In this document: one piece after another, positions 48,003 through 60,646 of the stretch | Numbering within the stretch: position 1 is the stretch's first letter | Layout of the letters: each line of letters starts with the position of its first letter | Assembly: GCA_023159155.1 (NCBI GenBank) | Contig: JAJNNX010000052.1 | Coordinates: 62,001 to 126,000 of the forward strand | DNA: 64,000 bases | Direction of reading: 5' to 3' | From: Ustulina deusta | Taxonomy: Eukaryota > Ascomycota > Sordariomycetes > Xylariales > Xylariaceae | Translations under genes and position numbers: made by a program | Notes under the pieces: model-generated | The model's database searches: none | Seen by the model: the letters and a program-made list of their open reading frames with translations, nothing else | What the model was told of the DNA's origin: nothing

Positions 48003-48339
48003 ATCTAATTTGCTGTTTCGGTTCGGCTCTATTCGGATTGGTTCGGCTTGCGCTCATTTGTCTTACCTAGGCTAGCTTATTAGTCAAGAACGAGGGATTA
48101 TTCGCTACGTCATCAAGCGACGGATGATATGCAGCTTGAACGTCAGACGGCATTAATCAAGACTAAACTCGCGATCAAAACATATCAAGGGTGAAAAAAG
48201 AGCAACAAACCAAAAAATTTCTAATCAAAACAGAAGTTGTTGTTGGTGCAGGGTATACGGTATATCCTATGAAATGCAATTGCCGGTGTATTGAAAGCAA
48301 CGAAGCGAATAAACCCCAATACTGTCCCCCTCTTCCCGT
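48003..48339. other. Convergent 3' intergenic region
   Basis: 337 bp between the stops of the transporter and the glutamine-synthetase-like gene; no terminator motif or gene recognised. Confidence 0.6.
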
Positions 48340-49858
48340 CTATACAGTCTCAAGATATCGCTTCATTTCCCAATCCGTGACGGCCTCGTCCCAAAGTCGT
48401 ATCTCATGGTTCCTTGAGCCTCCGAAATGCTCGACGAAATCGTCTCCAAATACTTCGCGTGCTATGCTGTCCTTTCTCATGAACCTGTCTGTAGCCTCCT
48501 TCAGGTTCTTTGCTAGACGCGCACCTTTGTCGTTGGTGTCTCCCACCTCCTGACCTTTGCCTAGAGGTGGAACGGGAATCTCAAGCTTCTTCTCAACGCC
48601 ACGCCACCCGAGTGCGAGGATCGCTGCCATGACAAAATGAGGGTTAATATCGGCGCCTGGTACTCGGACCTCGAACCGTGTTGCGCCAGGTTTTGATGTA
48701 GGTGGGGCGATGAGCCGTATCGACGCGGCGCGATGCTCTAGACCCCACGAGACAGTTACCGGGGCCCAGAAGTTCTCGACTAGACGCTTGTAGCTGTTCA
48801 CATTGGGTGCCAAAAGGGGCATGACATCCGGTAGACCCTCGAGGAGTCCGGCGAGAAAGTGTCGGCCCAGGTCACTAAGGTGAGCAATGTCTGGATATTT
48901 CGCGTTCTCGTCCTTGGTCTCTCGGAAGAGGAGATTCTTCCCATTTTTATCCACGACGGAGACGTGTGTGTGCCCGCTGCAACCGGGTAGTCCATGTTTC
49001 GGCTTCGCCATGAAAGAGGGCGTGATTCCGTACTTGTTTGCCACGGACTTTACGGTGTACTTGAACAGAGATGCCCTATCTGCCATCTCGGATATCTGAC
49101 CAAACTCCAAAGCTGCCTCGTACACGCCGGGACCGCTCTCTGTATGCCATCCTTCTAGGTCGCACTTGAATTTCGAGCATGTATTGAAAACATCGTAGTA
49201 GTACTCCTTATTGAGGGTTGGGCGCGTGATACTGTAGCCGAACATGCCTTCGGTTAGGGGAGGGATGTCATGTGGGATATTGTTGCGCATGTAGGCAGCA
49301 GCTGAAGAGGCCGACTCCGAAGGCGCTTTGAACTGAAAGAATTCGAATTCGACTGTGCAACAATGAAGATAGTCAGTAAATTTTCGCTTCACCAAGTCAA
49401 GCTGGCTGGGAGAGGGGGGTATGCATACTTCCTGCCATAGCGTTGTAGCCTTTCTCTTGAAGTTTATCAACAGTAGTCTTGAGCAGTCCGCGTGGGTCGG
49501 CACAAACAGGATCCATGGAGTCCGGGTCGAAGAAGCTGACGAGGAAAAATGGGATATCATCCTCCCAGGGTATGCGGCGAAAGCTGCTCAGGTCAGGGAT
49601 AGCAATAAGGTCACGATATCCGTTCTCCTTGTTGCTAATCTTGAGCTCCTTCGTGTAGAGTAAATCGTGCATGTCCCAGCCGAAGATGACACTACAGAAA
49701 CCGAAGCCCTCTTTGGCGATAGACAAGAACTTCTTCTTGGACACCACTTTCCCACGGAGCATGCCGTCGACATCGAGGCCGGCTAACTTGACCTTGCTAT
49801 CATCTTTAAGTAGCTCTGGTAGTGCTTCGGCTGTTATGGGGCCTGAGGGGACAGCCAT
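48340..49858 (-). CDS. Glutamine synthetase-like protein (GS-I/FluG-type catalytic domain)
   Basis: Exons 49858-49429 and 49352-48340 (76-bp intron) give 480 aa. The beta-grasp N-domain is followed by the GS catalytic barrel: GIEFEFFQF, a PSFMAKP strand, GCSGHTHVS, NSYKRL, EHRAASIRL and RFEVRVPGADINPHFVMAA, which provide the expected metal-binding Glu, the Gly-x-His and the Arg-x-Glu-x-Arg residues. This is the bacterial-type GS-I fold, not the ~360-aa eukaryotic GS-II that makes bulk glutamine. Relatives ligate glutamate to amines or act in FluG-like proteins; the amine substrate here is unknown. The lead ATG is 49858; the frame extends upstream only from TTG. Confidence 0.92.
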
Positions 49859-52695
49859 TTTAGAAGAGGCAAGCAAGTGCAAAGCAACGAAAGAGGTCTA
49901 AACGAGCTTCGATATGATGTGACAACGAACTATCGTCTCGAGATTTGATTGTGTGCAATGAGTAGTGTGGAATGACTGACGGGATGGGAAATAGGCTTCG
50001 ATACAGTGTATTTATATTCACATACGAGAGGAAAATGAAAGTAAACAAATGCAAAAGCTGAGAATGCGTTAAATAGCCAATCAAGGAAATGAACAGCGTT
50101 GATTTGTCGGTGAACTAAAATAGGCGGATCGATTCAAACCGTCAACTAGGTAGGAGAAAGAGAGCATGATAGAGAAGATTGTGGAAGTAGTACTGTACGT
50201 AGAACCTGCAGTAGATTAGGCGTACAGCAGGTATCAGGTGTATCACGATGCCTGCGAATGGGGCTACTCGATAGGCTCTCGTGGATACCACCTCGGATTG
50301 ACTAGTGTCGAAAACAAAGTTTTGGCGTATACAAGGTCTACTTCCGACCACCGCTGTACGATGTCAGGGCGGACTGCGGGCTGCATGCGTCATCATGCAA
50401 GCCCCACGTGTGTGCGACGAGGGGCAGAGGTAAGGGAAGGGTGTTATCGCGCGCCACGGCGATCGAGTACGTGGATTCATGATTCATGGTGCGAATGAAC
50501 CATTGTCAGCCGCCCAGAACCCTGGTACCGGAACTACTCGGTAGTTTCCTGGGCTACACTCACTAGTGGATTCAGGTGGGCTGGCTTCCCTGGAGACGGG
50601 AAATGGCGACGGAGGCTTAGGTATCTCCCAGGCAGACGGGAGTATCGGTAAGCCTCCCTGTCTTATGGTAGGTACCTGCTTGTCAGGATGAGTACAAGCC
50701 TCTATGTCGGTTAGTAAGTTATAGATCATGGCCATCGATTTTCTCACTCAACAATATGCAGTATACAATACCTCACCACTCCGTCACCAGGAATACGACT
50801 AAACCACTTCCGCCTTTTGACTGCTGCAGCTGCACGCCTGAGTAAGATTCAAAGGCCGACTTTCCACTAGGCCGTCATACCGATGACAGCCAGCCCAATG
50901 AAAAACGTCTCTATTTGCAATATGCAACACTCCAGTACCTCGCTCTGGTGCACAGCTTCCCTGTTGCCTGACGTTGAACGTCCATCTCCTAGGATTGATT
51001 GTTCAGGTCCGGTTGTCTCGAGAGCTCACACAGATGCTGTGTAGGTCTGGTGACTTGATACCAAGACCGAATCATTGCAGCGCAACCACACCACGGCTAG
51101 AAATCCAACTATGGCCCTTCCTATAGCGTAGCAGAGCAGCGCAGCATTCGAATTCGAAATCGGGGTGTCTGACCGCTATTTCTACCGAAAAAAAAGAGAC
51201 GTGTCGAACAGATTGTCGTGGCGTAAGCAAGATGAGGCATGGCAATGCCTAGCAACGATATAGAGAAACCAATACCGTTGTTGAATGTTCCTCCCCCCCC
51301 CCCTTTCCAAGCCAGGCACTCTACCATGCTTCCGACATCTCATCTGACTCCCATTCGAGACTGCCTTATGGCCGGTCCTAAGCTGACTGTAGGCTTTATT
51401 GGCATCCTCATCCCTTCATGCCGGCTACTCCGAGAAAAGATTGCCAAATGTCGTGATAGTGGTCAGCACTCAGTTACGATGAGTGGTAGTCTTCCTACCG
51501 AGGAGATGTGGTATCCAGTCGTGATGGTGCTGTGATTTCAGAGTACATGAACTGTAAGGGATCGGCCAAATGTCAGCCTGATACTCCTAGAGTATTCCCG
51601 CAGTTCCGCCGACTAGCCAACACGGAGGAGGCATTTCATATCTGGTCTAGACCGCGGGGAATGGCGGCATAAAATGGGCTGGTAGGGTAATGGTTTTTGA
51701 TAGGCCAACTTTCTGTTGATTCTTGTGAAGCATTGCACGGAAGGTGTTAATTCGACGACGATGTGATTGTCACTGATTGATAACCAAACCGATAGGTTGG
51801 AGAAGATGGGATTTCGGTCTGAGAGGAAGGGGGATTAAGACCTCCAAGTCATCTCATCATGTCGGGATCGGGGCATCTATATTCATTAAAAGCATAAACT
51901 AGCGAAGCCGTATAAACCCCTCCAAAACACTCGCTTGAAAACACTGGAATGGAAATTATTGGGTAAAGCCGGTCTCTTTCAATTCGCCCTACCCGCCTAG
52001 GCAGGTACCTATTCCCGGTCCTGTCACCTCTTTTCTTCAAGCATCCTGATTTCTACGCCGATAAAGTGAGACAAAGGTCGAAATGGCCTCTTTCATCGCC
52101 TCACGATGTCTAGGTAGGCATGAGTATAGGTTATGTTGTCGGCCTGTTTCGGCGCCTTATTTAAATAATAGGTACGTATAATATTTGCTAGATCCACATC
52201 CAAGCTATCTACCTATCTATTGCCATGACCCTTGAGGGTGGGTAGGCAATGTGACGATGGTTCTTGAAACCTGCTGACACTTATCCGTCAGTCAAATACC
52301 TAAACTGTCCCGACACCATCAAAGCAGCCTATATCGATTAGCAACTAACCCGATGCTTATCAACGGATGATAAGACGTACCTTACAAGATGAGACAAACA
52401 CATATTAACTCACGATGTGCGCCCCACGTCCGTTGTCGGAAGAGTATTCGTGCCCCTCCTTCATTCCTCGCGGTCGGTGAGTCCCTGACTGTTAGTACCT
52501 CGGAAGACGTTTTATTCTTCCTAATTCAGGGTCTAATTTGTATGTCGCGCCGATCGTGATTGTTTCTTATCTGGCTCGTACTTCTCTTTTCTCCACCCCT
52601 CCTTTCTGCTATCTTGATTTCGGTCTCGTTAGGTTTCTACGGCCTCTGCGACTCAAATCCCTCGTCAACCTAGTCCAGTCGGCTACGAAGTGATA
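49859..52695. other. 2.8-kb divergent intergenic region
   Basis: Between the divergent GS-like and SDR genes. A minus-strand frame at 50484-50747 opens from GTG, with an ATG a few codons in, and has no recognisable domain. A C run sits at 51291. The sequence from about 52430 is C/T-rich and is the probable leader of the SDR gene. Confidence 0.55.
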
Positions 52696-53705
52696 ATGGC
52701 TGCGGAATCCAAGGGTCGTCTTGCTGGCAAGAATGCCATCATCACTGGCGCTGCCGGGTACGTCCACGACATACAGCCACCGTTGAACTCTCGGCCTTTC
52801 ACCATACCTAACTCAGGCTAGATGGGCTGCTAACACCGTCTTGGCAGTGGTATCGGTCTTGAAACCAGCATCCTCTTCGCGAAGGAAGGCGCAAATGTAC
52901 TCATGGCCGACATCTCTGGCCCTGCTCTCGAGAAGGCAAAGGCGAAATTACTCCAACTCGTGCCAAACGCCGCCCGAGTCAACACGGCGGTACCAAACCC
53001 GCTCATGACAACCAGCTCGTAGAACCATCTCCGTACTGACCCGACGTCCCTCAGATCTGCGATGTATCGAAGGAGGCTCAAGTCCAGGCGATAGTGGAAT
53101 CGCTGGATGACTGGGGCGGTCTCGACGTGATCTTCAACAACGCCGGCATAATGCACGCGCGCGACGACGACGCCGTCTCCACGCCCGAAGACATCTGGGA
53201 CCTGACCATGTCCATCAACGTCAAGGGCGTCTGGTACGGCTGCAAGCACGCCGTGCAAGCGCTGCGCCGCAACAAGAAGTCGAAGGGCAGTATCATCAAC
53301 ACGGCCTCCGTCGTGGCACTCGTCGGCTCCGCGACGCCCCAGCTCGCCTACACGGCCTCCAAGGGCGCCGTCCTGGCCTTAACCCGCGAGTTGGCCATCG
53401 TCCACGCCCGCGAGGGCTACCGCTTCAACAGTCTGTGTCCCGCGCCTCTGAACACGCCTCTGTTGCAGGACTGGCTCGGCGACGACATCCCCAAACGCAT
53501 GCGGAGAGAGGTGCATTTCCCCACCGGCCGCTTCGGCGAGGCCATCGAGCAAGCGCAAGCAGTGCTGTTCCTGGCCAGCGACGAGGCTAGCTTCGTCAAT
53601 GGCCACGATATGGTGGTGGATGGTGGAATGACCAAGGCCTACGTTACTCCCGAGGGCCAGCCGTTATCCGCCCCGAGTAACAACGCTCTGAAGACCGAGC
53701 TATAA
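52696..53705 (+). CDS. Short-chain dehydrogenase/reductase
   Basis: Exons 52696-52757, 52848-52989 and 53055-53705 give 284 aa, a classical SDR length. The cofactor motif TGAAGGIG straddles intron 1. An acidic residue ends strand 2 (LMADIS), favouring NAD(H). NNAG, the catalytic Ser in INTASVVALVG and YTASK follow in order, and the C-terminal FVNGHDMVVDGGMTKAY is typical. The substrate is not assigned. It is convergent with the 2-methylisocitrate lyase gene, the stops 315 bp apart. Strong G/C third-position preference. The second intron uses a GTACCA donor, weaker than its neighbours. Confidence 0.92.
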
Positions 53706-54020
53706 TTTCTACTCCTGATACCATCGTCATTATTGCGTTAAGGTTAGAAGTGGGCTAGGAGTTCAGGCTTGGGCTTGCTAGTTAGCCGGATGGCAGTTCT
53801 CTCTCGCTACCTCGTAATAGTCGAATGGGATAGTGAGTAGATTCCTCAGTATTAGATTGAGATCTAATCAATAGACACAATAATCTCGTGATGCATTGAC
53901 AATGTGAAATTTTTTATCCTCCAAGATGCACGTCCTATATACATTGTATCAAAGATGGATGCTATGCATGAAACGCCCTCACTCCTTGCCATTAACCAAA
54001 AAGCCGCCATAAATTTTTCG
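53706..54020. other. Convergent 3' intergenic region
   Basis: 315 bp between the SDR and methylisocitrate lyase stops, AT-leaning, nothing else recognised. Confidence 0.6.
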
Positions 54021-55904
54021 TCATTCAAATTGCCCCTCCGTATTCCCGTCGCCCATGCTCTTACTGCTGCTGCTGCCGCTCTGTATTGCGCCGAGTATGC
54101 CATCGATGTAGCTGGCGCCGCTCCATTTCTGATGCGTCAGGACGTCGCAGCCGAGCTCCTTCTCGCGGCGCTGCACGAGGTTGACGTATGCCAGCATGCC
54201 ATCTTTCTTGAACTCGCGGGCCAGCTCGTTGGTGATGGTGGCAGTGCTGTGGAGACCCGCGAGCGAGATGAGCTGCAGCACGAAGCCCTCGCGCGCAATG
54301 TCCCAGATGAAGGACTTGAGATTCTCGTCGTTGAAACCGTGCGCCATCCAGTTAAATGATGGTGACAAGTTGTACACGAGTCCCTTGCCGGGGTTGACGG
54401 AGCGCACGGCGCGGCCGAGCTTCGTTGCTACCTCGACGTTGGGGTCACCTGTCTCGACCCACAGAAGGTCGGCGAAGGGGGCGAAAGCGAGAGCTCGCTT
54501 CGTCGCCGCCTCCATGCCTGCGCGGTAGTGGTAGAAGCCTTCTCGTGTGCGCGGCACGTCCCAGTTCCAGGTAATGGGCTTCTGTACGAGCGAGTTGGCG
54601 ATTTCTCGCCGCCGGGTGATGCCTAGGCTACCATCCGCTGTGACTGCGGCGAGATAACCGTCAATCTTTTCTTTCGCAACCCCCTGGGCGCGCATCTGCT
54701 CAGTTGCCGCCTCATCAAATGTCACGAGCTTGTGGGTCTTAACCCATTTTGCTTCGAAGGCGTCGATCTCGGCACCCGAAACACCGTTGGCCTCCATTTC
54801 CTGCAACGTCTCGGCAAGAGGCGCAACACCCTCTTCTGCGACGCCCAGAACGAATTCGTGATCACGAGTATCGATGGCACTTGAGATAAGCCTGCCGCTC
54901 TCCGAGTCTGTTCGCGCGATTACCAGGTTCTCTGTCCCCATGACATCCCACTGGAAACGTGCGGCAACAAGGCGATTGATGTGGTCGCCTATGGGCACAA
55001 GCACCTTACCTGCGAGGTGTCCGCACTTCTTGCCACCGTGCAACTGATCCTCAAAATGTACGCCGGCCGCACCGTTCTCGGCAAACAGCTTCGCGAGCTT
55101 TAGCACGGCGCTGAGACCTCCGTGGCCAGTATCTCCATCCGCTACGATGGGTCGTAGGTAGTCGACGTAGGGGGTCTTCTTACGCTCCTCGGGAGTCATC
55201 TTCCGGCGTAGGTCCCATTGTTTACGGTCGTGCATAGATTGTGCTTTAGCCATGCGCTGGACCTGGTTGGGTACTGTGTTGTAAGGGTAATCGCCAAAAT
55301 CTGGGGAGACCTCGTTTGTAGTCGTTAGGACACTTGAACAGGCCCAGCCTGAGATGTAGAGGACTTCCTGGTGCGGTGCTTGTTGTGTCATCTGGACGGG
55401 ATCTATAGCTCCCACTGTATATCCAGAATACGAATTAGCAAACTTCTCTTACTTTGAAGCGACCGATCTCGCCCTCGCTTGTGTTTATGACGTACTCGTA
55501 TGTATGGGCTGTCCCGCTGCCTCTCTCTCTTTGATCAGATTGAAGAGTTTCCGCGCCATGACGGAGCTGGGATAGCTTTGCATTTGTGAGCCACGCTTAG
55601 ACACAACATCGGCGGCAGTATAGGGTCGCCTGATGCCGGCAAATCTGGGTGTAGACCACCAAGCTTCGACATCTTTGATCTGGCTTTCGTATAGAGCGTC
55701 CTCTGCAGCGCCTGCTTTTTGCGCTTCGGGGATTAGTTGGAACGAGTCCGAGGCTAAATCTGTCGATAAAGGGGGTTTGACGGGAGGTAGCGACATTCTC
55801 GTGGCGGTAGAAGAGATATATCGAGTCGAGACTATGCAGAGGGGTGTTCGAGGAGAAGCCGTTACGAACCGTCGAGGGGCTCGAATGACAGCTCGGCGAA
55901 ACAT
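54021..55904 (-). CDS. mclA: 2-methylisocitrate lyase, mitochondrial (isocitrate lyase family)
   Basis: Exons 55904-55496 and 55414-54021 (81-bp intron) give 600 aa. The Arg/Ser/Thr-rich, acid-free N-terminus ([19 protein letters not shown]) is a mitochondrial presequence; glyoxylate-cycle isocitrate lyases are shorter at this end and usually peroxisomal. The family signature KKCGH (catalytic Cys267) lies in [12 protein letters not shown], with [16 protein letters not shown] and the TGHGG loop present. It splits 2-methylisocitrate into pyruvate and succinate, the last step of the methylcitrate cycle. It is divergent from the 2-methylcitrate synthase gene (1107 bp between starts), which independently supports the methylcitrate rather than glyoxylate assignment. 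The C-terminal tail is Ser/Gly-rich with no obvious PTS1. Confidence 0.93.
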
Positions 55905-57011
55905 GGTAAGTGATACAGCTCAATGAATTTCTAGATTGATAAGATGAGTAAATGGAGGACTGTAAATTTATATAGGGGTCTGGAAACCCCTAAGGTGAGA
56001 GGCTTTCAAAAGAGGGCAAATAAATCAAAATAAAATAAAATGTCACAGGTCACGGACATGTAAATGGTCGGGGGTTCCGATAGCAGGTCGGATACTGCCG
56101 TGGATTATACCTAGGTAGTGTAAGGCACTTAGGTACAGTGGGTATCACCTAAAGCCGCTATAGTGGGCCGGTATTCATTCGGTCAGCCCATTCGGCGGCG
56201 GCCAAGTTCCGTATACTTTGGTCTCTTTGTAGTCATTCCCTACCCGAGGCTTCATGAAGAACTTGAAGGCTCCCTACTAAACAAGACTTAATTAACACTC
56301 ATTTAACGTATTTACCTTGCAATGCACTAGAAAAATACGTTGATCCGAAGCTGTGACTTGAGTTAGTTTTTTTTTTCTTCTTTTTTTTTAATCCCCTTAG
56401 GAAACAAATCACCTATTTCAAGCCTTCGGATATCTACATCCATGATACATTCTACTACCAAGGTGTGGACTTGAGCTGGACCTAGGTTAACTACCTAACC
56501 AGGAATGGACAAATGGAGACGTAATGATTGGCCAATGGTCAACTACAACCGCGCTAAGTTGCTAGACCCTTGCCATCTGTGGACCGGTTTCCCTCGGCTC
56601 ATGCGGGGAAGACCAAGTCAGACAGAGGGGTACCCCATAGTCTTGTCCCCACTATGTCCATGATGTATCTCCCACACACTAATGGCTGGGCGGTGACATG
56701 AAGCGAGAGAGTCTGGCATTCCTCCAGCCCCGTCGGCATCTCGATAGCAGAGAAGGTATCGGCCGAGCGAGCAGGTCAATTGCAGCTCAGTTTCTCAAAA
56801 TGGCTGCTTGTTTTTTGTTTTCTTCTTCCTTAATTACCCTTTCACATCTTCTCACCAACCACCCTCTCTGACCGACCTTTGCATCTTGAACTTGTCAAGT
56901 TCTTAGGTCATTTCTGCAAAATATAGTTCACCATCTCTGGACTCTACCGGGTCCTACCGTGTGTTGTCGCTTGTCACGCACCTTGTTACCTCTATCCACC
57001 CTTCACCGACC
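55905..57011. promoter_or_regulatory. Divergent promoter between mclA and mcsA
   Basis: 1107 bp separates the start codons of the two methylcitrate-cycle genes, with T/C-rich tracts near 56370 and 56810-56900 (the latter a likely mcsA leader). No gene is seen inside. Shared regulation by propionyl-CoA sources is inference from the arrangement. Confidence 0.6.
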
Positions 57012-58654
57012 ATGGCTATGAGCATCCGAGCGCCGACGAGGGCATTGGGTGTCCTGAGGGTAAGCAATTTATACTCATTTGATCGATCCAAGTTGGCCAC
57101 GACAGCCACTTCGTTTATTCGGATACAGTCTCGAGCTAACACATCGTCTGTCCCTAGCAACAACGTGCCGTGCCCATCGCCCTTGCACGGAGATGTTACT
57201 CTGCTTCCTCAGAGCCCGACCTCAAGGAGACTTTGAAGCAGGTTATTCCCGCCAAGAGAGAGCTTTTCAAGAAGGTCAAGGCCAATGGCTCCGCTGTCAT
57301 TGGTGAGGTCAAGGTCGAGAATACTATTGGTGGTATGAGGTACGATAGCCCGAGAGCACACACCCACCTCCCGGAACAGTGCCCATGCTAACTGAGGGTA
57401 TAGAGGACTCAAGGCCATGGTGTGGGAAGGTAGTGTTCTAGATGCCAATGAAGGCATTCGATTCCATGGCCGAACCATCAAGGACTGCCAGAAGGAACTC
57501 CCCAAGGGCAAGACCGGCACAGAGATGCTGCCCGAAGCCATGTTCTGGCTACTCTTGACCGGCAAAGTTCCCTCAGTACCCCAAGTCCGCCAATTCTCCC
57601 GAGAGCTGGCCGAGCAAGCCCAACTTCCCGACTTTGTCAATAAAATGCTCGACAACTTCCCTCAGGACTTACATCCCATGACCCAGTTCGCCATTGCTGT
57701 CAGCTCCCTCAACTATACCTCCAAGTTCGCCAAGGCCTACGAGAATGGGTTGAACAAAGCCGACTACTGGGAGCCCACCTTCGATGACTGCATCAGCTTG
57801 TTGGCCAAGCTTCCCACCATCGCCGCTAAGATCTACCAGAACTCCTACCGTGGTGGTGGCGCCTTACCTGCCGATGTCGACATTGAGCAGGATTGGTCTT
57901 ACAACTTCGCTGCCATGCTCGGAAAGGGTGGCAAAGAGAACGAGAATTTCCAAGATCTATTGAGATTGTACCTTGCCCTCCATGGTGACCATGAAGGTGG
58001 CAACGTTTCGGCTCATGCTACTCATCTCGTCGGTAGCGCTCTCAGCGACCCCTTCCTAAGCTACAGCGCTGGTCTTCAGGGCTTGGCTGGTCCTCTGCAC
58101 GGGTATGTATATTTTTGACATTCCTATTCATATTGATGATTTATATTAACCATGAATGTAGTCTGGCTGCTCAAGAAGTCCTACGCTGGATTATCCAAAT
58201 GAAGAAGGATATCCCTACGAGCTACACTGAGAAGGATGTCCACGATTACCTCTGGTCTACCCTCAACAGCGGACGCGTCGTTCCTGGGTATGGTCACGCC
58301 GTCCTCCGCAAGCCTGACCCTCGCTTTGAGGCCTTGATGGATTACGCATCTACCCGCCCTGAGATTGCCCAGGATCCCGTTTTCAAACTCGTCAAGCTCA
58401 ACAGCGAAGTGGCTCCCGATGTTTTGAAGAAGCATGGAAAGACGAAGAACCCCTATCCCAATGTTGACTCGAGCAGTGGTGTATTGTTCCACCACTATGG
58501 CTTCCACGAGACTCTGTACTATACCGCAACCTTCGGTGTCAGCCGAGGACTAGGTCCTCTTGCCCAATTGATCTGGGATCGCGCGCTTGGTCTACCCATT
58601 GAGCGACCTAAGAGTATCAACTTGGAGGGTATCCTAAAGCAGATTGGAGCGTGA
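57012..58654 (+). CDS. mcsA: 2-methylcitrate synthase, mitochondrial
   Basis: Exons 57012-57059, 57158-57339, 57404-58102 and 58162-58654 give 473 aa; introns are 98, 64 and 59 bp. A basic presequence ([16 protein letters not shown]) leads to [18 protein letters not shown] and [17 protein letters not shown], which match fungal methylcitrate synthases better than housekeeping citrate synthase. Catalytic regions are intact: [18 protein letters not shown] (His), the citrate synthase signature [13 protein letters not shown] (His) and an Asp/Arg-bearing C-terminal part. It condenses propionyl-CoA with oxaloacetate (and acetyl-CoA less well) to 2-methylcitrate in mitochondria. The first exon codes 16 residues of presequence only. 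No peroxisomal tail. Confidence 0.95.
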
Positions 58655-60646
58655 GGATAGATCGATTGCATATGTTGGAGCGCATCTTGCCGGCGTTTGT
58701 TGGTTATATCCAATCAATTAGATTCTCATTTGATTTGATTTTTTTGGTTCTTTAAAACCAATGTTATCGTGTTCAATTTGCCTTCTTTTCCTTAGGTCCC
58801 TGAATCCAATTGACCTTCCTAAAACTAGACGAGCAGCTGTCGGCATTGGGCCATGATGAGAGGGATGATGAAAATACTCGATCTCAATTGTGTTGGATCT
58901 CGACTGCAAAGCGAGATCGGCCTTCACTTTGAGATCTGCGAAGCTTTTGACATGCTGAACAGGAGTTTCTACAATTTTACCCCTCAGTGGGGTCATCATC
59001 ACCATACATACGTCAGCGATGCATGAACTACCTAGCTTGTGTTGTGAGAGTGGCCCTGGCCCGCCACCTGTCGAGTATCTGGGGTATCTGGGAGCGGAAA
59101 CGGGTTCACACTCCGCCGTCGTATCTGGGGTCAACGACCACCCAACAGTACCTCCTTACGTTCCTCGGGTCGGGTATTTGTGAAGACCCCTGCAGCCTAG
59201 AGCTCCCTCATACAAATTAAATTGACCTGAAAGAGTACTTCCGATGGAAGTTTCCGTCTCGCCACAGCTCCCTTCTCTCCATCACGTGGTTGGTGTTGTT
59301 GCATTCGGAGGGACTTCAAGGTTACCAAATCCCTATAGGTCATCTGCGATGCAACAACATGACATATCACCTAAGAGATAAAAAAAGACTTCAATCTGGG
59401 CTTCTCGTTTATACAGCCTTTCGATGGGGCCGTGAGCAAGGCTCCAGATCTGAGCAGTGTCTGCCCTTGTTTCTGACGCTCTCATCAGCGCGGCTAAAGA
59501 GGTTAAAGGCAGACTCGATCCATAAAATAGGCCGCTTTGGTGATCTGGACCGCGCTGATGGATATTGTATCAACCGGGCTCGATCGGAGACAAAACGGCT
59601 CGCCGTAGCAGTGCGAGGTAGTAGCGGCCTAGGCCTCAGTTTTATGAACATGGGTTGTCTATACTTCATGCCTCATACGGTGTCCAACTTACAAGAATTT
59701 GCTCGTATCATTTATTCTCTTTTATTACCAAGCGTGATACTGCTGTTTAAACGGCTAAGCTATGAGCGCAATTCACCTCTTAATTTCATAAGAGCACCTT
59801 TCATAAGACTCTTCGAAATGACACAAGCTAGACACAATACCTTAACTTATTGGACATACGTCCGCGCCGTTGGAATAATTAAGCTTAATCTATCCCTCTT
59901 ATGATTTTCAAAAATAGCATCATGTCAAAGCCATATATCCTGTGGACCATCTGACGAACCCTTGCCGCTTTCATATCTGCGTCATGACCTAGATTCCACC
60001 CGGCGTGACCTAATGCGGATTATTGAGCTAAATCTGACAAGTTGCTGGGCCTTACCTACGAGAACGCATCGTTTCATAGCCAACAACAGCCGAGATGAGT
60101 CTCGTTACCGCCTTACTCGCACATGTCTTTCCATCTCGAGCTTGCATCGAAGTTTCTCTTGGTAATGGGTTTCTATAAAAAGATGATCCCCACATGATAT
60201 CCACGGAACTTGATGAGCTAGATGATGTCCTTTAATATGAATTCATCTAGGAAGCCTTGGTTCTAATTCAACCGCAAATTCGCGAGGCGGGCTAGAAGGT
60301 CCGTTGTCAGCAACATGTCCGAGGCTGAGGATCCGGTCCTGTGAGCAGCTCCTGCTTGGAACGTGGGCTGCCATCTTTCACGATGGCGTTGACATACAGA
60401 ATACCTCTAGTGGAACGTCGGCGACCGTGTGCCTGGATGACCAAAGTGTGAATATAGTGGGAAGAGTGAGAAAGTCGACGACATCGAAAAGTATAAATAC
60501 AAGGCTCCTCACGAAGTTGTCGATCATTTCTTCATCAGCACTCATCAGCATACTCAAGCAACTCAACCCGACTCATAAGCCCACAGGCAAAACAAACGCT
60601 CTTCACAACTCCAGTCTATACGCAACAATATCTCAAACCCATCATC
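58655..60646. other. 2-kb intergenic region
   Basis: 3' flank of mcsA and promoter of the DUF4360 gene. A 181-codon frame (59359-59904) has no domain, no splice partner and atypical composition, and is not called. A TATA-like motif lies at 60492. Confidence 0.55.
60492..60499 (+). promoter_or_regulatory. TATA-like box
   Basis: TATAAATA lies 155 bp upstream of the DUF4360 start codon, with A/C-rich leader sequence in between, a spacing common for strongly expressed fungal genes. Confidence 0.45.

Noticed and set aside
59359..59904. 181-codon plus-strand frame downstream of mcsA
   Set aside because: No domain, signal peptide or splice partner; amino-acid composition (Arg/Leu/Ser-rich) is like random sequence. 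Kept only as a low-probability ORF.
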